Below are positions 8,959 to 17,001 of a stretch of 34,143 nt of DNA, in pieces. Location of the stretch: NCBI RefSeq assembly GCF_000812465.1, contig NZ_JWMA01000080.1, positions 1-34,143 of the forward strand. The letters are read 5' to 3'. The position numbers and the translations under genes are program-made. This DNA comes from Cupriavidus sp. IDO. GTDB taxonomy: Bacteria > Pseudomonadota > Gammaproteobacteria > Burkholderiales > Burkholderiaceae. The notes below the pieces were generated by a model. It was not told the origin of the DNA and did not search any database. It was given only the letters and a program-made list of their open reading frames with translations. How positions within the stretch are numbered: position 1 is the stretch's first letter; the number at the start of each line of letters is the position of its first letter.

Positions 8959-8974
8959 TCGACGCATCAAGTCA

Positions 8975-9145
8975 TCGGCATCCGCTGGCAACATCGCTCT
9001 CAGCAACTTCTCCGGCGCGATGCTCGGGCGGCCGCCCTTAACGTCCGCCTCATACATTTCGGCGAACAGCCGGTCCATTTTCGCCAGCGCCTGATTGACC
9101 ATCGAGCGGATCGGGCGCAGCGGATGTGACTTCGGTACAAATGGG
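8975..9145 (-). pseudogene. IS5-family transposase N-terminal fragment
   Basis: Minus-strand fragment with no complete ends. The frame reads SHPLRPIRSMVNQALAKMDR, then LFAEMYEADVKGGRPSIAPE and KLLRAML. This is the typical N-terminal part (about residues 20-70) of an IS5-type DDE transposase. Similarity stops near 8991 on one side, where unrelated codons follow, and near 9145 on the other. No catalytic domain is present. It sits directly after dadA. Confidence 0.8.
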
Positions 9146-10113
9146 CATCCCTTCCCGTGCGCGGGTTACTCGAATGCGGTCGCCCAGTTGATGAAATGGT
9201 GCGAATCGTCGCGCGCGAAGGTGGCGTCGGATCAGGGCGTGGTCGCGGCAGGAGACCGGTGCCGAGAAGAAGGGAAGTCAGCGTGGAGGCCGCTCGCCAG
9301 GTTATTTCATGAAAGTGAAATTATACGCCGCAACGCTGATGGCTGTCCTCTAGTCCGAGGGGGAACGGCCTCATGCCAGCCAGCATTTGCGTTCGTAGGT
9401 CAAACTTGGCGATTAATTGCATTTAAGTGTCCGAATCGTCGTCCAGCTGTTGTTGAAGATCGTCATTCGTGCGAGCCGCGCTCATCATTCTTGCGAGCGT
9501 AGCTTTTCAGTGCAAAACAATCGTGAAGTGTAGTAATGATGTTCCGTTTGGGTAGTAAAGTTGATACGCGCCCTGATGCGCCCATTTCACCGTCTCACGA
9601 CTCTCCTTTAATGCTGCAGTTCGGGGAGCACGTGTCCCCTCCGCTCCTACTGTCACGCGGCGACAAGGCGGTCCGGCTTTTTGTTCAGCGCCTTAGATTC
9701 CAGCTATTTAGGCCATGACGCGCGAGAACGCTCCTTTTACTGAACGAGATCGAAGCCGCGTAGTCAGTGTGAAGCGTAGTAAAGATGTGACCAGGCGACG
9801 GACCTGCGATCGGATCAACATTACTTCTCGCAGGCGGATGGTAACAACATTACTACTTGAAAAATCGTAGTAATGTTAGTACGGACGAATCGCTAAGTTG
9901 TTGATTTTCCGGATTTTTCACTCAGATTTGGAGGAGCATCTCTACTACACTTCACGCCAGGTGATTCACTCACGTACCGGCTCGGGTAGGCGCTCATCAG
10001 GATGCTCGCGGCATCGCTCGATGCCGCGCGAGCGCAGCAAAAACGGACCGAAAGCAATCACCACCTGCGGGCATTGTCCCGGCAGATATCGCGTCTCGGT
10101 CCGCCACTGATCG
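9146..10113. other. Intergenic region with repeat cluster, no clear gene
   Basis: About 970 bp with no recognisable complete gene. It holds the repeat set described separately (9522-9956). From about 9990 to 10131 there is a plus-strand open frame reading MLAASLDAARAQQKRTESNH and on to SRQISRLGPPL. It looks like the helical tail of some DNA-binding or coiled-coil protein, but I cannot name it, and it lacks a start. The rest shows nothing I can assign. Confidence 0.45.
9522..9956. repeat. Cluster of related inverted and direct repeats (site-specific recombination or binding site?)
   Basis: CGTGAAGTGTAGTA at 9522-9535 recurs as an exact inverted copy at 9943-9956 and, with one mismatch (GTGAAGCGTAGTA), at 9769-9781. 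Between them, AACATTACTAC (9846-9856) and GTAGTAATGTT (9867-9877) form a perfect 11-bp inverted repeat with a 10-bp spacer. A further half-site, AACATTACT, is at 9817-9825. Extended copies share the form GTAGTAAnGATGT. This fits arms and core of a tyrosine-recombinase or resolution site, or binding sites of a plasmid-type DNA-binding protein. No intact recombinase gene is next to it. Confidence 0.7.
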
Positions 10114-11154
10114 CTACTCAATCCACCGCTTGATGGCGTCACCCATCACGTTCGCCGAAATGCCATAGCGATCGTGCAATGTGGGCAGCGCCCCGGCATC
10201 CAGGAACGCGTCCGGCAACCCCACCTGCCGAAACGGCACAGAGATGCCAACTTGCATCAGCGTCGTCGCCACCGCTTCCCCGAGGCCGCCGATGACGGTG
10301 TGGTTCTCGGCGACCACCACCAAGCGCCCTTTTCGCCTGGCCTCGCGCAGGATGGTCTCGGTGTCCAGCGGCTTGATGGTCGGCACGTGCAGCACCGCCA
10401 CGCCGATGCGATCCTTCTCCAGCACCTTGGCCACCTCCAGCGCGCGCATGGTCATGATGCCCGACGAGATCACCAGCACTTCGGCGCCGTCGCGCAGCAG
10501 CTTGCCCTTGCCCAGCTCGAACTTGTAGTCGTACTCGTTCAGCACCACCGGGACATTGCCGCGCAGCAGGCGCGCGTACACCGGCCCGTTGTGGGCGGCA
10601 ATGGCCGGCACCATCTGCTCGATGTCGATGGCGTCGCACGGGTCGATTACGGTCATGTTTGGCATGGCGCGCATCAGCGCCAGGTCTTCGGCGGCCTGGT
10701 GGCTGGGGCCGTAGCCGGTGGTAAGCCCTGGCAGTGCGCAGACGATCTTCACGTCGAGGTTGTCTTCAGCGATGGTCTGGTGCATGAAATCATAGGCGCG
10801 CCGCGTCGCGAAGACCGCATAGGTGGTGACGAAGGGCTGCGCGCCCTCATGCGCGAAGCCGGCGGCGGCGCCCATCAGGAGCTGCTCGGCCATGCCCATC
10901 TGGTAATAGCGCTCCGGGAAGGCCTGGGCAAAGAGATGCAGGTCGGTGTACTTGCCCAGGTCGGCAGTCATGCCGATCACGTTCTGCTTGTGCCGGCCCA
11001 GTTCTACCAGGGCGTGGCCGAACGGGGCCGATCTTGTCGCCTGCCCTTCCCCGGCGATAGAGGCGATCATCGCCGAGGTCTTCAGCTTGGGCCTGGCGCC
11101 GGTGGCGTTGGCGTTGGCGTTGGCGTTGGCGTTGGTGGGGTTGGTTTTGCTCAT
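10114..11154 (-). CDS. Transketolase, C-terminal subunit
   Basis: 346-residue C-terminal half (pyrimidine-binding and C-terminal domains) of a split thiamine-diphosphate transketolase. It pairs with the N-terminal subunit encoded just upstream. The catalytic glutamate lies in YYQMGMAEQLLMGAA; the motif GPSHQAAEDLALMR is characteristic. The C-terminal domain has RLVVVAENHTVIGGLGEAV, as in DXS/transketolase family members. The start ATG (11152-11154) overlaps the upstream subunit's TGA as ATGA, giving 4-bp translational coupling and, very likely, a 1:1 complex. The N-terminus has an Asn-Ala repeat encoded by tandem hexamers (see the repeat at 11101). Split transketolases of this kind occur in sugar, polyol or sulfosugar pathways; the substrate here is not known. 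Confidence 0.93.
   Translation of the reverse strand: MSKTNPTNANANANANATGARPKLKTSAMIASIAGEGQATRSAPFGHALVELGRHKQNVIGMTADLGKYTDLHLFAQAFPERYYQMGMAEQLLMGAAAGFAHEGAQPFVTTYAVFATRRAYDFMHQTIAEDNLDVKIVCALPGLTTGYGPSHQAAEDLALMRAMPNMTVIDPCDAIDIEQMVPAIAAHNGPVYARLLRGNVPVVLNEYDYKFELGKGKLLRDGAEVLVISSGIMTMRALEVAKVLEKDRIGVAVLHVPTIKPLDTETILREARRKGRLVVVAENHTVIGGLGEAVATTLMQVGISVPFRQVGLPDAFLDAGALPTLHDRYGISANVMGDAIKRWIE
11101..11136 (-). repeat. Tandem hexanucleotide repeat inside the transketolase gene
   Basis: About five copies of GGCGTT on the plus strand, encoding an (Asn-Ala)n stretch at residues 8-16 of the C-terminal transketolase subunit. The unit is a multiple of 3, so copy-number change alters the tail length without breaking the frame. 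It precedes the conserved part of the protein (KLKTSAMIASIAGEG). Confidence 0.85.
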
Positions 11155-11996
11155 GCTTGTCTCCCGGCTTCCAGGGCCTGCAATGCGAGTTGCCATTCGT
11201 GGGCATCCACACGGATAAAGTGGTTCTTCTCGCGCTGTTCGAGGAACGGCACGCCGCACCCCATGCGCGTATCGCAGATGATCATGCGCGGCTGCGCGCC
11301 GCGGTGCTCGCGCGCCGCGCGGAAGGCGGCGGCCACGGCGTCGATGTCGTTGCCGTCCACGCGCTGCGTGAACCAGCCGAACGCTTCCAGCTTGGGCACC
11401 AGCGGCTCGAACGCCATGATCTGGGTGGAGGGACCATCGGCCTGCTGGTTGTTGACGTCGACCACGGCGATCAGGTTGTCCAGCTTCCAGTGGGCGGCAG
11501 AGAGGATGCCCTCCCAGATCGCCCCCTCATCCAGCTCGCCGTCGGAGAACAGCGTGTAGACGAAATTGTCCGAGCCCTTGCGCTTGAGGCCCAGGCAACG
11601 GCCCACGGCAATGGTCAGCCCCTGCCCCAGCGAGCCGCCGGACATCTCCATGCCGGGCGTGTAGCTGGCCATGCCCGACATCGGCAGGCGGCTGTCGTCG
11701 CTGCCATACGTCTCCAGCTCTTCCGCAGGCAGGATGCCGGCTTCCAGCAGCGCCGCGTACAGCGCGATGGCGTAGTGGCCGTTGGACAGCAGGAAGCGGT
11801 CGCGCCCTTCCCATTTGGGGTCTTGCGGGCGGTAGCGCATGGCGTCGAAGTAGGCCACGGCGAGCACGTCGGCGATATCGAGCGCCTGGCCGATATAGCC
11901 CTGGCCCTGGACTTCGCCCATCAGCAAGGCGTTGCGGCGGATGCGGTAGGCGCGTTCCCGCAAGGACACGGCCTTGTCGGTGGTAGCTTGTTGCAT
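11151..11996 (-). CDS. Transketolase, N-terminal subunit
   Basis: 281-residue N-terminal (pyrophosphate-binding) half of a split transketolase. Motifs include DRFLLSNGHYAIALYAALLE, MSGGSLGQGLTIAVG and the thiamine-diphosphate motif SDGELDEGAIWEGILSAAHW followed by VVDVNN. The usual first Gly of GDG is Ser here, but the Asp, Gly and distal Asn pair are kept. The start ATG at 11996 follows an AGGAGA site; longer in-frame extensions run into the transporter gene and are not real. It is 41 bp after the MFS gene and overlaps the C-terminal subunit by 4 bp. Cytoplasmic; it transfers two-carbon ketol units in the pathway served by this operon. Confidence 0.94.
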   Translation of the reverse strand: MQQATTDKAVSLRERAYRIRRNALLMGEVQGQGYIGQALDIADVLAVAYFDAMRYRPQDPKWEGRDRFLLSNGHYAIALYAALLEAGILPAEELETYGSDDSRLPMSGMASYTPGMEMSGGSLGQGLTIAVGRCLGLKRKGSDNFVYTLFSDGELDEGAIWEGILSAAHWKLDNLIAVVDVNNQQADGPSTQIMAFEPLVPKLEAFGWFTQRVDGNDIDAVAAAFRAAREHRGAQPRMIICDTRMGCGVPFLEQREKNHFIRVDAHEWQLALQALEAGRQA

Positions 11997-12037
11997 GGTG
12001 TCTCCTGCAAACGATTTGAGTTTCAAAGAAGGGGGTA

Positions 12038-13366
12038 TCAGCGGTTCACGGACCGGGCCGGTACCAGGAAGACCAGCATCGCACCGAAGACGACGGTGGC
12101 CGAGATAAACACCAGCCCGGCGGTGGACTTGCCGGTCAGGTCGTTGAGCCAGCCCACGATGGCGGGCGAAAAGAAGCCGGCCAGGTTGGCCACGCAGTTG
12201 ACTGCGGCAATCCCCGCTGCGGCTGACATGCCGCCCAGCAGTGCGGTGGGCAACGCCCAGAACTGCGAGGACGAGGCCAGGATGCCGGCCGCGGCGATGC
12301 ACAGGCACACCAGCGATGCGCTGACACTGCCCAGCATGGGCAAAGCGGCAAACCCGGCGGCGGCGACCACCATCGGCACGATCAGGTGGAAACGGCGCTC
12401 GCGGTGGCGGTCTGCGCTCATGCCGACCAGCGGCAGGGCCACGATGGCGCACAGGTACGGCAGCGCGGTGTAGATGCCCACCCACAGCGGATCGGCCACG
12501 CCGGCCTTGCGGATGATCGTGGGCAGCCAGAAGGTCAGGCCGTACTGGCCCAGCACCACGCAGAAGTAGATCCCGGCCATCAGCCACAGCCGGCGGTCGC
12601 CCATGAAGGCGCGGATGGACATGTGTTGCGTCTTCTGCGCATTATCGCCTTCGATATTGCGCTTGAGCAGCGTCTTCTCGGCGTCGGTGAGCCAGTGCGC
12701 CTGGTCGATGCCGTTGTCCAGGTAGAACAGGATGGCCACGCCCAGGAACAGCGACGGCAGGGCCTCGATCAGGAACAGCCACTTCCAGCCGGCCAGGTCG
12801 CCCACGCCGTGGAAGGCATGCAGGATGTAGCCCGACAGCGGCCCGCCCACGATGCCCGCCAGCGGGATCGCCATGAAGAACAGGGACAAGGCCTTGGCGC
12901 GGCGCTCCGACGGGAACCAGTAGGTCATGTACAGGATCACGCCGGGCGCGAAACCGGCCTCGGCCGCGCCCAGCAGGAAGCGCAGGATGTAGAACTGGGT
13001 TGGCGTACTGACAAAGGCGAAGCAGGCGGAGATCACGGCCCAGGTCAGCATGATCCGCGCCAGCCAGCGCTTGGCGCCAACCTTGTGGAGGATCACGTTG
13101 CTCGGCACTTCAAAGATGAAGTAGCCGAGGAAGAAGATGCCGGCGCCCAGGCCGTAGATGGTCTCGCTGAACTGCAGATCGCTCAGCATCTGCAGCTTGG
13201 CAAAGCCGACATTGACCCGGTCCAGGTAGGCGCCCAGGTAGCACAGCATCAGGAACGGGATCAGCCGCTTCACCACCTTGGCGTAGGTGCGGGTCTCGAA
13301 GGTGGCGGAATCGGCGTGCAGCGTCGCTTCGCCGCCGATGGGCGAAGCCGCGTATTTGGTCTTCAT
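12038..13366 (-). CDS. MFS transporter, anion:cation symporter (ACS) family
   Basis: 442-residue major facilitator with about 12 membrane segments, of the ACS group that imports organic anions such as glucarate, tartrate or phthalate with a cation. Typical motifs are CYLGAYLDRVNVGFAKLQML in helix 1, FEVPSNVILHKVGAKRWLAR after helix 2, and GAAEAGFAPGVILYMTYWFP in helix 4. The start ATG 13366 follows AGGAGAC. It lies between the SDR and transketolase genes, all on the minus strand with short gaps, so it is probably the uptake system for the operon's substrate. Inference: that substrate is an anionic sugar acid or a related polyhydroxy acid. Confidence 0.93.
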   Translation of the reverse strand: MKTKYAASPIGGEATLHADSATFETRTYAKVVKRLIPFLMLCYLGAYLDRVNVGFAKLQMLSDLQFSETIYGLGAGIFFLGYFIFEVPSNVILHKVGAKRWLARIMLTWAVISACFAFVSTPTQFYILRFLLGAAEAGFAPGVILYMTYWFPSERRAKALSLFFMAIPLAGIVGGPLSGYILHAFHGVGDLAGWKWLFLIEALPSLFLGVAILFYLDNGIDQAHWLTDAEKTLLKRNIEGDNAQKTQHMSIRAFMGDRRLWLMAGIYFCVVLGQYGLTFWLPTIIRKAGVADPLWVGIYTALPYLCAIVALPLVGMSADRHRERRFHLIVPMVVAAAGFAALPMLGSVSASLVCLCIAAAGILASSSQFWALPTALLGGMSAAAGIAAVNCVANLAGFFSPAIVGWLNDLTGKSTAGLVFISATVVFGAMLVFLVPARSVNR

Positions 13367-13448
13367 CGGTTGTCTCCTGCCTGGTTGCGCCGCGCCGCGG
13401 CGCACCGGCTGTCAGATGTTCCGCCTCTGCGGGCGGCTTGACTTGAAT

Positions 13449-14198
13449 TTAGTGGATCAGCATGCCGCCATTGACGTCGAGCGTGATGCCGGTCAGGTAG
13501 GCCGACATGTCGCTGGCCAGGAACACGCAGGCATTGGCCACGTCGGCGGCATTGCCCAGGCGGCCCAGCGGGATGCCCTTGATGATGTCGGCGCGCATCT
13601 CGGGGGTGAGCTTGTCGCCGGTGATATCGGTCTGGATCAGGCCCGGCGTGATCGCGTTGACGCGGATCCCGTCCGGCCCGAACTCGCGCGCCATGGCGCG
13701 CGCCAGCCCCAGCACGCCGGCCTTGGCTGCGCTGTAGTGCGGACCGCCGAAGATCCCGCCGCCGCGCTGCGCGGAGACTGACGACATGCAGACGATGCTG
13801 CCGCGCTGTTGCTTGCGCATCTGCGGCAGCACGGCCTGCGACATGTACAGGGTGCCGCGCAGGTTCACGTCCAGCACGGCGTCGTAGTTGGCGGCCTGGA
13901 TATCGAGCGTGCGCACCGGCTGGGTAATGCCGGCATTGTTGACGAGCGCGTCAATGCGCCCATAGCGCAGCAGCACGGCCTGGACCGCGCGCTCGCAGGC
14001 GGCCTTGTCCGTCACATCGCAAGCCAGCCCGAGGTGCTGGTCACCCAGCTCGCCGGCGGCGGCTTGGGCGTCTTCCAGGCGCAGGTCCAGGATGACCACG
14101 GTGGCGCCCTGGGCTGCAAATGCCTTGGCGGTGGCTTTGCCGATACCGCGTGGGGAGGCCGCGCCCGTGATGATGACTACGTTATTCTCGACCAGCAT
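13449..14198 (-). CDS. SDR-family dehydrogenase (FabG-like)
   Basis: 249-residue classical short-chain dehydrogenase/reductase. The coenzyme loop is GAASPRGIGKA near residue 12. The NNAG motif is in LVNNAGIT; the catalytic Ser is in CMSSVSAQRGG and the YxxxK pair in HYSAAKAG. The start ATG 14198 follows AGGAGACAA; upstream in-frame ATGs at 14216 and 14261 lack as good a site. First gene of the operon with the ACS transporter and split transketolase. A plausible role is oxidation of a polyol or sugar acid to a keto compound that transketolase then cleaves, but this is inference from order alone. Confidence 0.93.
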   Translation of the reverse strand: MLVENNVVIITGAASPRGIGKATAKAFAAQGATVVILDLRLEDAQAAAGELGDQHLGLACDVTDKAACERAVQAVLLRYGRIDALVNNAGITQPVRTLDIQAANYDAVLDVNLRGTLYMSQAVLPQMRKQQRGSIVCMSSVSAQRGGGIFGGPHYSAAKAGVLGLARAMAREFGPDGIRVNAITPGLIQTDITGDKLTPEMRADIIKGIPLGRLGNAADVANACVFLASDMSAYLTGITLDVNGGMLIH

Positions 14199-14271
14199 CT
14201 TTGTCTCCTTTGACATTGGATTTGATGGGTCGAGTGTTGTCGCTGGCCGCCTTCCGATCAACGCGGTCTGA

Positions 14272-14297
14272 CTCAGCTATTGCTGAGAAATTTTCAG
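14272..14297. promoter_or_regulatory. Operator candidate upstream of the SDR-transketolase operon
   Basis: Two overlapping dyads lie 74-100 bp upstream of the SDR start. CTCAGC and GCTGAG (14272-14287) flank a 4-bp centre. CTGAGAAATTTTCAG (14283-14297) is a near-perfect 15-bp palindrome. Their place between the LysR gene and the operon fits a LysR binding site. Confidence 0.4.
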
Positions 14298-14368
14298 GTA
14301 ATGCGGGAGGGCTTCAGGGCGGGCGCCGCGGGCGGCACTTCCCTGACCCGGACTGCCGCCTCTGGCGC

Positions 14369-15256
14369 TCAGCGCGGCGCCGGCAACTGGCGCTCCATCC
14401 AGGCCAGGAAGCGCGCCACGCGCGGCAGGTCGGCGTTCTGCGCGGGATAGACGAGATGGTGACTGCCAACCTCGATCGCATGGGCGTCGTCGAACACCGG
14501 CACAAGGAAACCCTTACCGATCAGAACCGACGCCAGCAGCGTGCTTTCCAGCGCCACCCCAAGCCCCAGCGCCGCTGTCTCGAGCGACATATACGAGCGG
14601 TCGAAGGTGAAATCGAACGTCTTGTGGGCGGCCGGGACGCCGAACCTCGCAAACCATTGCTGCCATTGGACAAGGGGGGTCTCCGAATAGATGAGGCGGT
14701 GCGCGAGCAAATCAGCCGGTGATGATATCGGATGCTTGGCGAGGTAGGCCGGCGAGGCGAGCGGCGCAATGGTCTCCCGGCGCAGGGTCTTGACCTGGAT
14801 ATCGCGCCAATGTGCATAACCGTGGCGGATGTCCACGTCGTAGTACCCGCTCGTGAAAGAAACGTCCTCATAGGAGCAGGACAGATTCAACTGGATGTCA
14901 TCATTGTCTGCCTGGAACGATTCCAGCCGCGGTAACAGCCACATCAGGCCGAAGCTGGGACTCGAATGGACCCGGAGGATCTCGACGTTCGCCGGGCTGG
15001 AAGCGCGCTCGGTCGCGCGATTCAGGTCAGCAAGCACACCCGTGATGTCCCGCAGGTACTGCTCACCCACAGGCGTCAGGACCAGTCCACGTCCCTGTCG
15101 GAAGAAGAGCGCCTGGCCGAGCGCCTCCTCGAGATTGCTGATCTGGTGGCTGACAGCGGATGCCGTCAAGCCCAACTCCTCCGATGCCCGGCTGACGCTC
15201 TTTGTTCTGGCAACGCTCTCGAAGGCGATGATTGCCTTCACAGGTGGAATCCGCAT
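14369..15256 (-). CDS. LysR-family regulator, GcvA-like
   Basis: 295-residue LysR regulator of the GcvA group. The N-terminal helix-turn-helix covers about residues 5-64 (AIIAFESVARTKSVSRASEE, then LGLTASAVSHQISNLEEALG). The effector domain contains LRVHSSPSFGLMWLLPRLES and DVDIRHGYAHW, the usual GcvA-type pattern. It lies on the same strand directly upstream of the SDR, transporter and transketolase genes, 170 bp away, and is the obvious candidate to control them. The C-terminus (RFLAWMERQLPAPR) is complete. Confidence 0.93.
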   Translation of the reverse strand: MRIPPVKAIIAFESVARTKSVSRASEELGLTASAVSHQISNLEEALGQALFFRQGRGLVLTPVGEQYLRDITGVLADLNRATERASSPANVEILRVHSSPSFGLMWLLPRLESFQADNDDIQLNLSCSYEDVSFTSGYYDVDIRHGYAHWRDIQVKTLRRETIAPLASPAYLAKHPISSPADLLAHRLIYSETPLVQWQQWFARFGVPAAHKTFDFTFDRSYMSLETAALGLGVALESTLLASVLIGKGFLVPVFDDAHAIEVGSHHLVYPAQNADLPRVARFLAWMERQLPAPR

Positions 15257-15449
15257 GGCTTGGGGGGATGGCTGGTGGATCGGGCCAGAATTGCGCCGCG
15301 AAATTGCGCGGTCCGATCACGCTCATGAACATCCGGGGATTCTACTTCGACTCGATGAAACCTCGGTCCGCTACCGGGGGCACACATTCAGATTTGCGAA
15401 TGCGACCATCTGATCAGCACCCCTCGACGTCCTCGGCCGACATCCGGAC
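15257..15449. other. Spacer upstream of the LysR gene
   Basis: About 190 bp between the LysR start and the integrase fragment. No gene is visible; it presumably holds the LysR promoter on the minus strand. Confidence 0.4.
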
Positions 15450-15710
15450 ATGCCTTGCTCCCGACCGATTCGGCCGGTCGCTCTCGTGCTGCAGCTCGGC
15501 AAGCTGCAGCCCTCCCTCACGCACGAGGACCTGCTGGCCTATGAGCGCTTCCTGGCCGATCCGCAACCGGCCGCGTGCTGGGTCCTGGCCGGGAGCAAGA
15601 AGCTCGCGCGCACCCACCCGGACTGGCGCCCGTTTGCCGGGCCGCTGTCGCCCGCCAGCGTGTGCCAGGCGATGGGGCCAGCTGCCCAGCCCTTCCCCAG
15701 GACCGGATAG
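15450..15710 (+). pseudogene. Tyrosine recombinase (integrase) fragment
   Basis: 86-codon frame containing LTHEDLLAYERFLADPQPAA, then HPDWRPFAGPLSPASVCQAM. This is typical of the N-terminal SAM-like core-binding domain of XerC/phage-type integrases in beta-proteobacterial mobile elements. The sequence ends abruptly with a TAG and lacks the catalytic R...HxxR...Y domain. The first residues do not look like a native N-terminus either. A fragment, then, marking a former mobile element next to the heat-shock genes. Confidence 0.7.
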
Positions 15711-16392
15711 GCGGGTACCAAACGTCACATCCTGACCCAGTACGCGAAACGGTTACCAGGTCTCCCACTTCAACTTGGATACCGTCAACGACGTATTGAC
15801 GGGCTACGACCATCACTGGCCGCTGTGTTTAGCCTCTGGCGAATATCGCTTGCATCCTTCCCTCTCGTTGAGCATCGGCCCGGGCTGCAACGGCGACAGA
15901 AAACGTCGACGACGGGCGTAGACCGCTTTTTTCCTGCGCTATTTCACTGCAATGACCTCCGAGAGTAGGACCGCTACCGTGACAGCCACGCCGCAGGCTG
16001 TGCTCAAGTCAGAGCAGCCTCCCATAGTCGCATCTAGGCAGGATTTGCCTGGTCCAAGGCGCATCCCGGGTGAATTGGACCGGACAGGAAGTGGGACAAG
16101 TGTGCCCGGAGGGACGCAATATGGGCACCGCTGCCTTGCACGGTCCGGGGCACGGGGCAATGACTCCGGCACCAATTGCGAAGCGCCGTTCCGAAGGGTT
16201 GCATCGTGGTCAGACATGGCCGTCAATCCGAAATCCGCACAACTCTTTGCTCTGCTGGCCCAAAACTGCACTTCAAGACTTCGACGAGCAACGAAGCCCC
16301 TCGCAGAGCCTCTGCACCGAAGCAGGCCAAAAGGCCGTGCATGCCACGTAGGCGCGGCTGGCATCTTTCAGAGGAAATTCGCAGGTCTTCCT
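15711..16392. other. Gene-poor stretch before the heat-shock genes
   Basis: About 680 bp with only weak, motif-free frames on both strands. I see no recognisable protein, RNA gene or IS end. It separates the integrase fragment from the heat-shock promoter. Confidence 0.45.
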
Positions 16393-16422
16393 CTTGAAAT
16401 TTGGCTGCGCACTTACTATTTT
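16393..16422 (+). promoter_or_regulatory. Candidate heat-shock promoter of the first Hsp20 gene
   Basis: CTTGAAA at 16393-16399 equals the sigma-32 -35 consensus. It also contains a sigma-70-like TTGAAA, with TATTTT 17 bp downstream (16417-16422). No good sigma-32 -10 (CCCCAT) is seen. It lies about 125 bp upstream of the first Hsp20 start, leaving a long structured leader. Confidence 0.35.
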
Positions 16423-16472
16423 ATTTTCGCTCAGGCAGTCGCGACGTTGCGCGCTGCGTGTTTCTGTTTGTT

Positions 16473-16539
16473 TGCCAGCAGCTTGGCAGGCGGGTGGGAG
16501 CGCGTATGCCCCGTCGCCTCCTTGCTGTGTCTAAGGAGG
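16473..16539 (+). promoter_or_regulatory. Possible ROSE-like RNA thermometer in the Hsp20 leader
   Basis: CCTCCTT (16517-16523) is exactly complementary to AAGGAGG (16533-16539), the ribosome-binding site of the first Hsp20 gene, with a 9-nt loop. The pairing strand runs into TTGCT, the U(U/C)GCU motif that marks ROSE thermometers. A second stem-loop (TGCCA 16473-16477 with TGGCA 16484-16488) lies upstream. ROSE elements are known in 5' leaders of small heat-shock genes in proteobacteria. The assignment is made from sequence alone. Confidence 0.55.
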
Positions 16540-16547
16540 ATACGACC

Positions 16548-16986
16548 ATGAGTGATCTCTTCTTTGGAACCGACCTCTTCAACGAACTCGACCGCATGCA
16601 AAGGCAAATGGCGAGTTTGTTCGGCGGTTTTATCCAGCCTCCGCTCCGGCCGCTTCGGGGCATTTCCGCCCGTCAATATCGGTACCACGGACGACTCCAT
16701 AGAAGTCGTCGCCTTCGCACCGGGCATCAAGCAGGACAAGTTCGAGGTGTCGATCGACAAGGGCCTGCTAACCATCAGCGGCGAGCGTGAAGCGGCGTAC
16801 TCGGAGGACGATCCGGAGGTTCGGCCGTATGCGCAGGAGCGATTCGTCGGCACGTTCCGGCGCGTCGTCGAACTACCGCAGAGCGCCGACCCCGACAAAG
16901 TCCAGGCGCGCTATGCCAACGGCTGTCTGTCCATCAGTGTTGGCAAGCGGGAAGCCTCAAAGCCTCGGGCGATCACGGTCCAATAA
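16548..16986 (+). pseudogene. Hsp20 family small heat-shock protein, frameshifted
   Basis: Alpha-crystallin-type chaperone that would hold unfolded proteins under heat stress. From the ATG at 16548 the frame reads MSDLFFGTDLFNELDRMQRQ, a normal N-terminus for this family, then loses homology after FGGF. In the next frame the rest follows: SSLRSGRFGAFPPVNIGTTD, GLLTISGERE, YAQERFVGTFRRVVELP, and the end KPRAITVQ. The shift is at about 16627-16636, near a TTTT run (one extra base or two missing). A GTG at 16552 opens the second frame directly and would give a 144-residue protein with a garbled first 30 residues. Could be a real lesion or a sequencing error. Confidence 0.8.
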
Positions 16987-17001
16987 CGCCAGGAGAATGC
17001 C

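Noticed and set aside
10174..12473. Long plus-strand open frames opposite the transketolase genes
   Set aside because: They are antisense shadows of GC-rich coding DNA, with low-complexity His/Gly/Val-rich composition and no ribosome-binding sites.
12386..13441. 351-codon plus-strand frame opposite the MFS transporter
   Set aside because: Antisense shadow; the minus strand encodes a clear 12-helix transporter with conserved motifs.
15487..15508. Inverted repeat CTGCAGCT and AGCTGCAG inside the integrase fragment
   Set aside because: Lies in codons for a repeated Leu-Gln pattern; likely chance.
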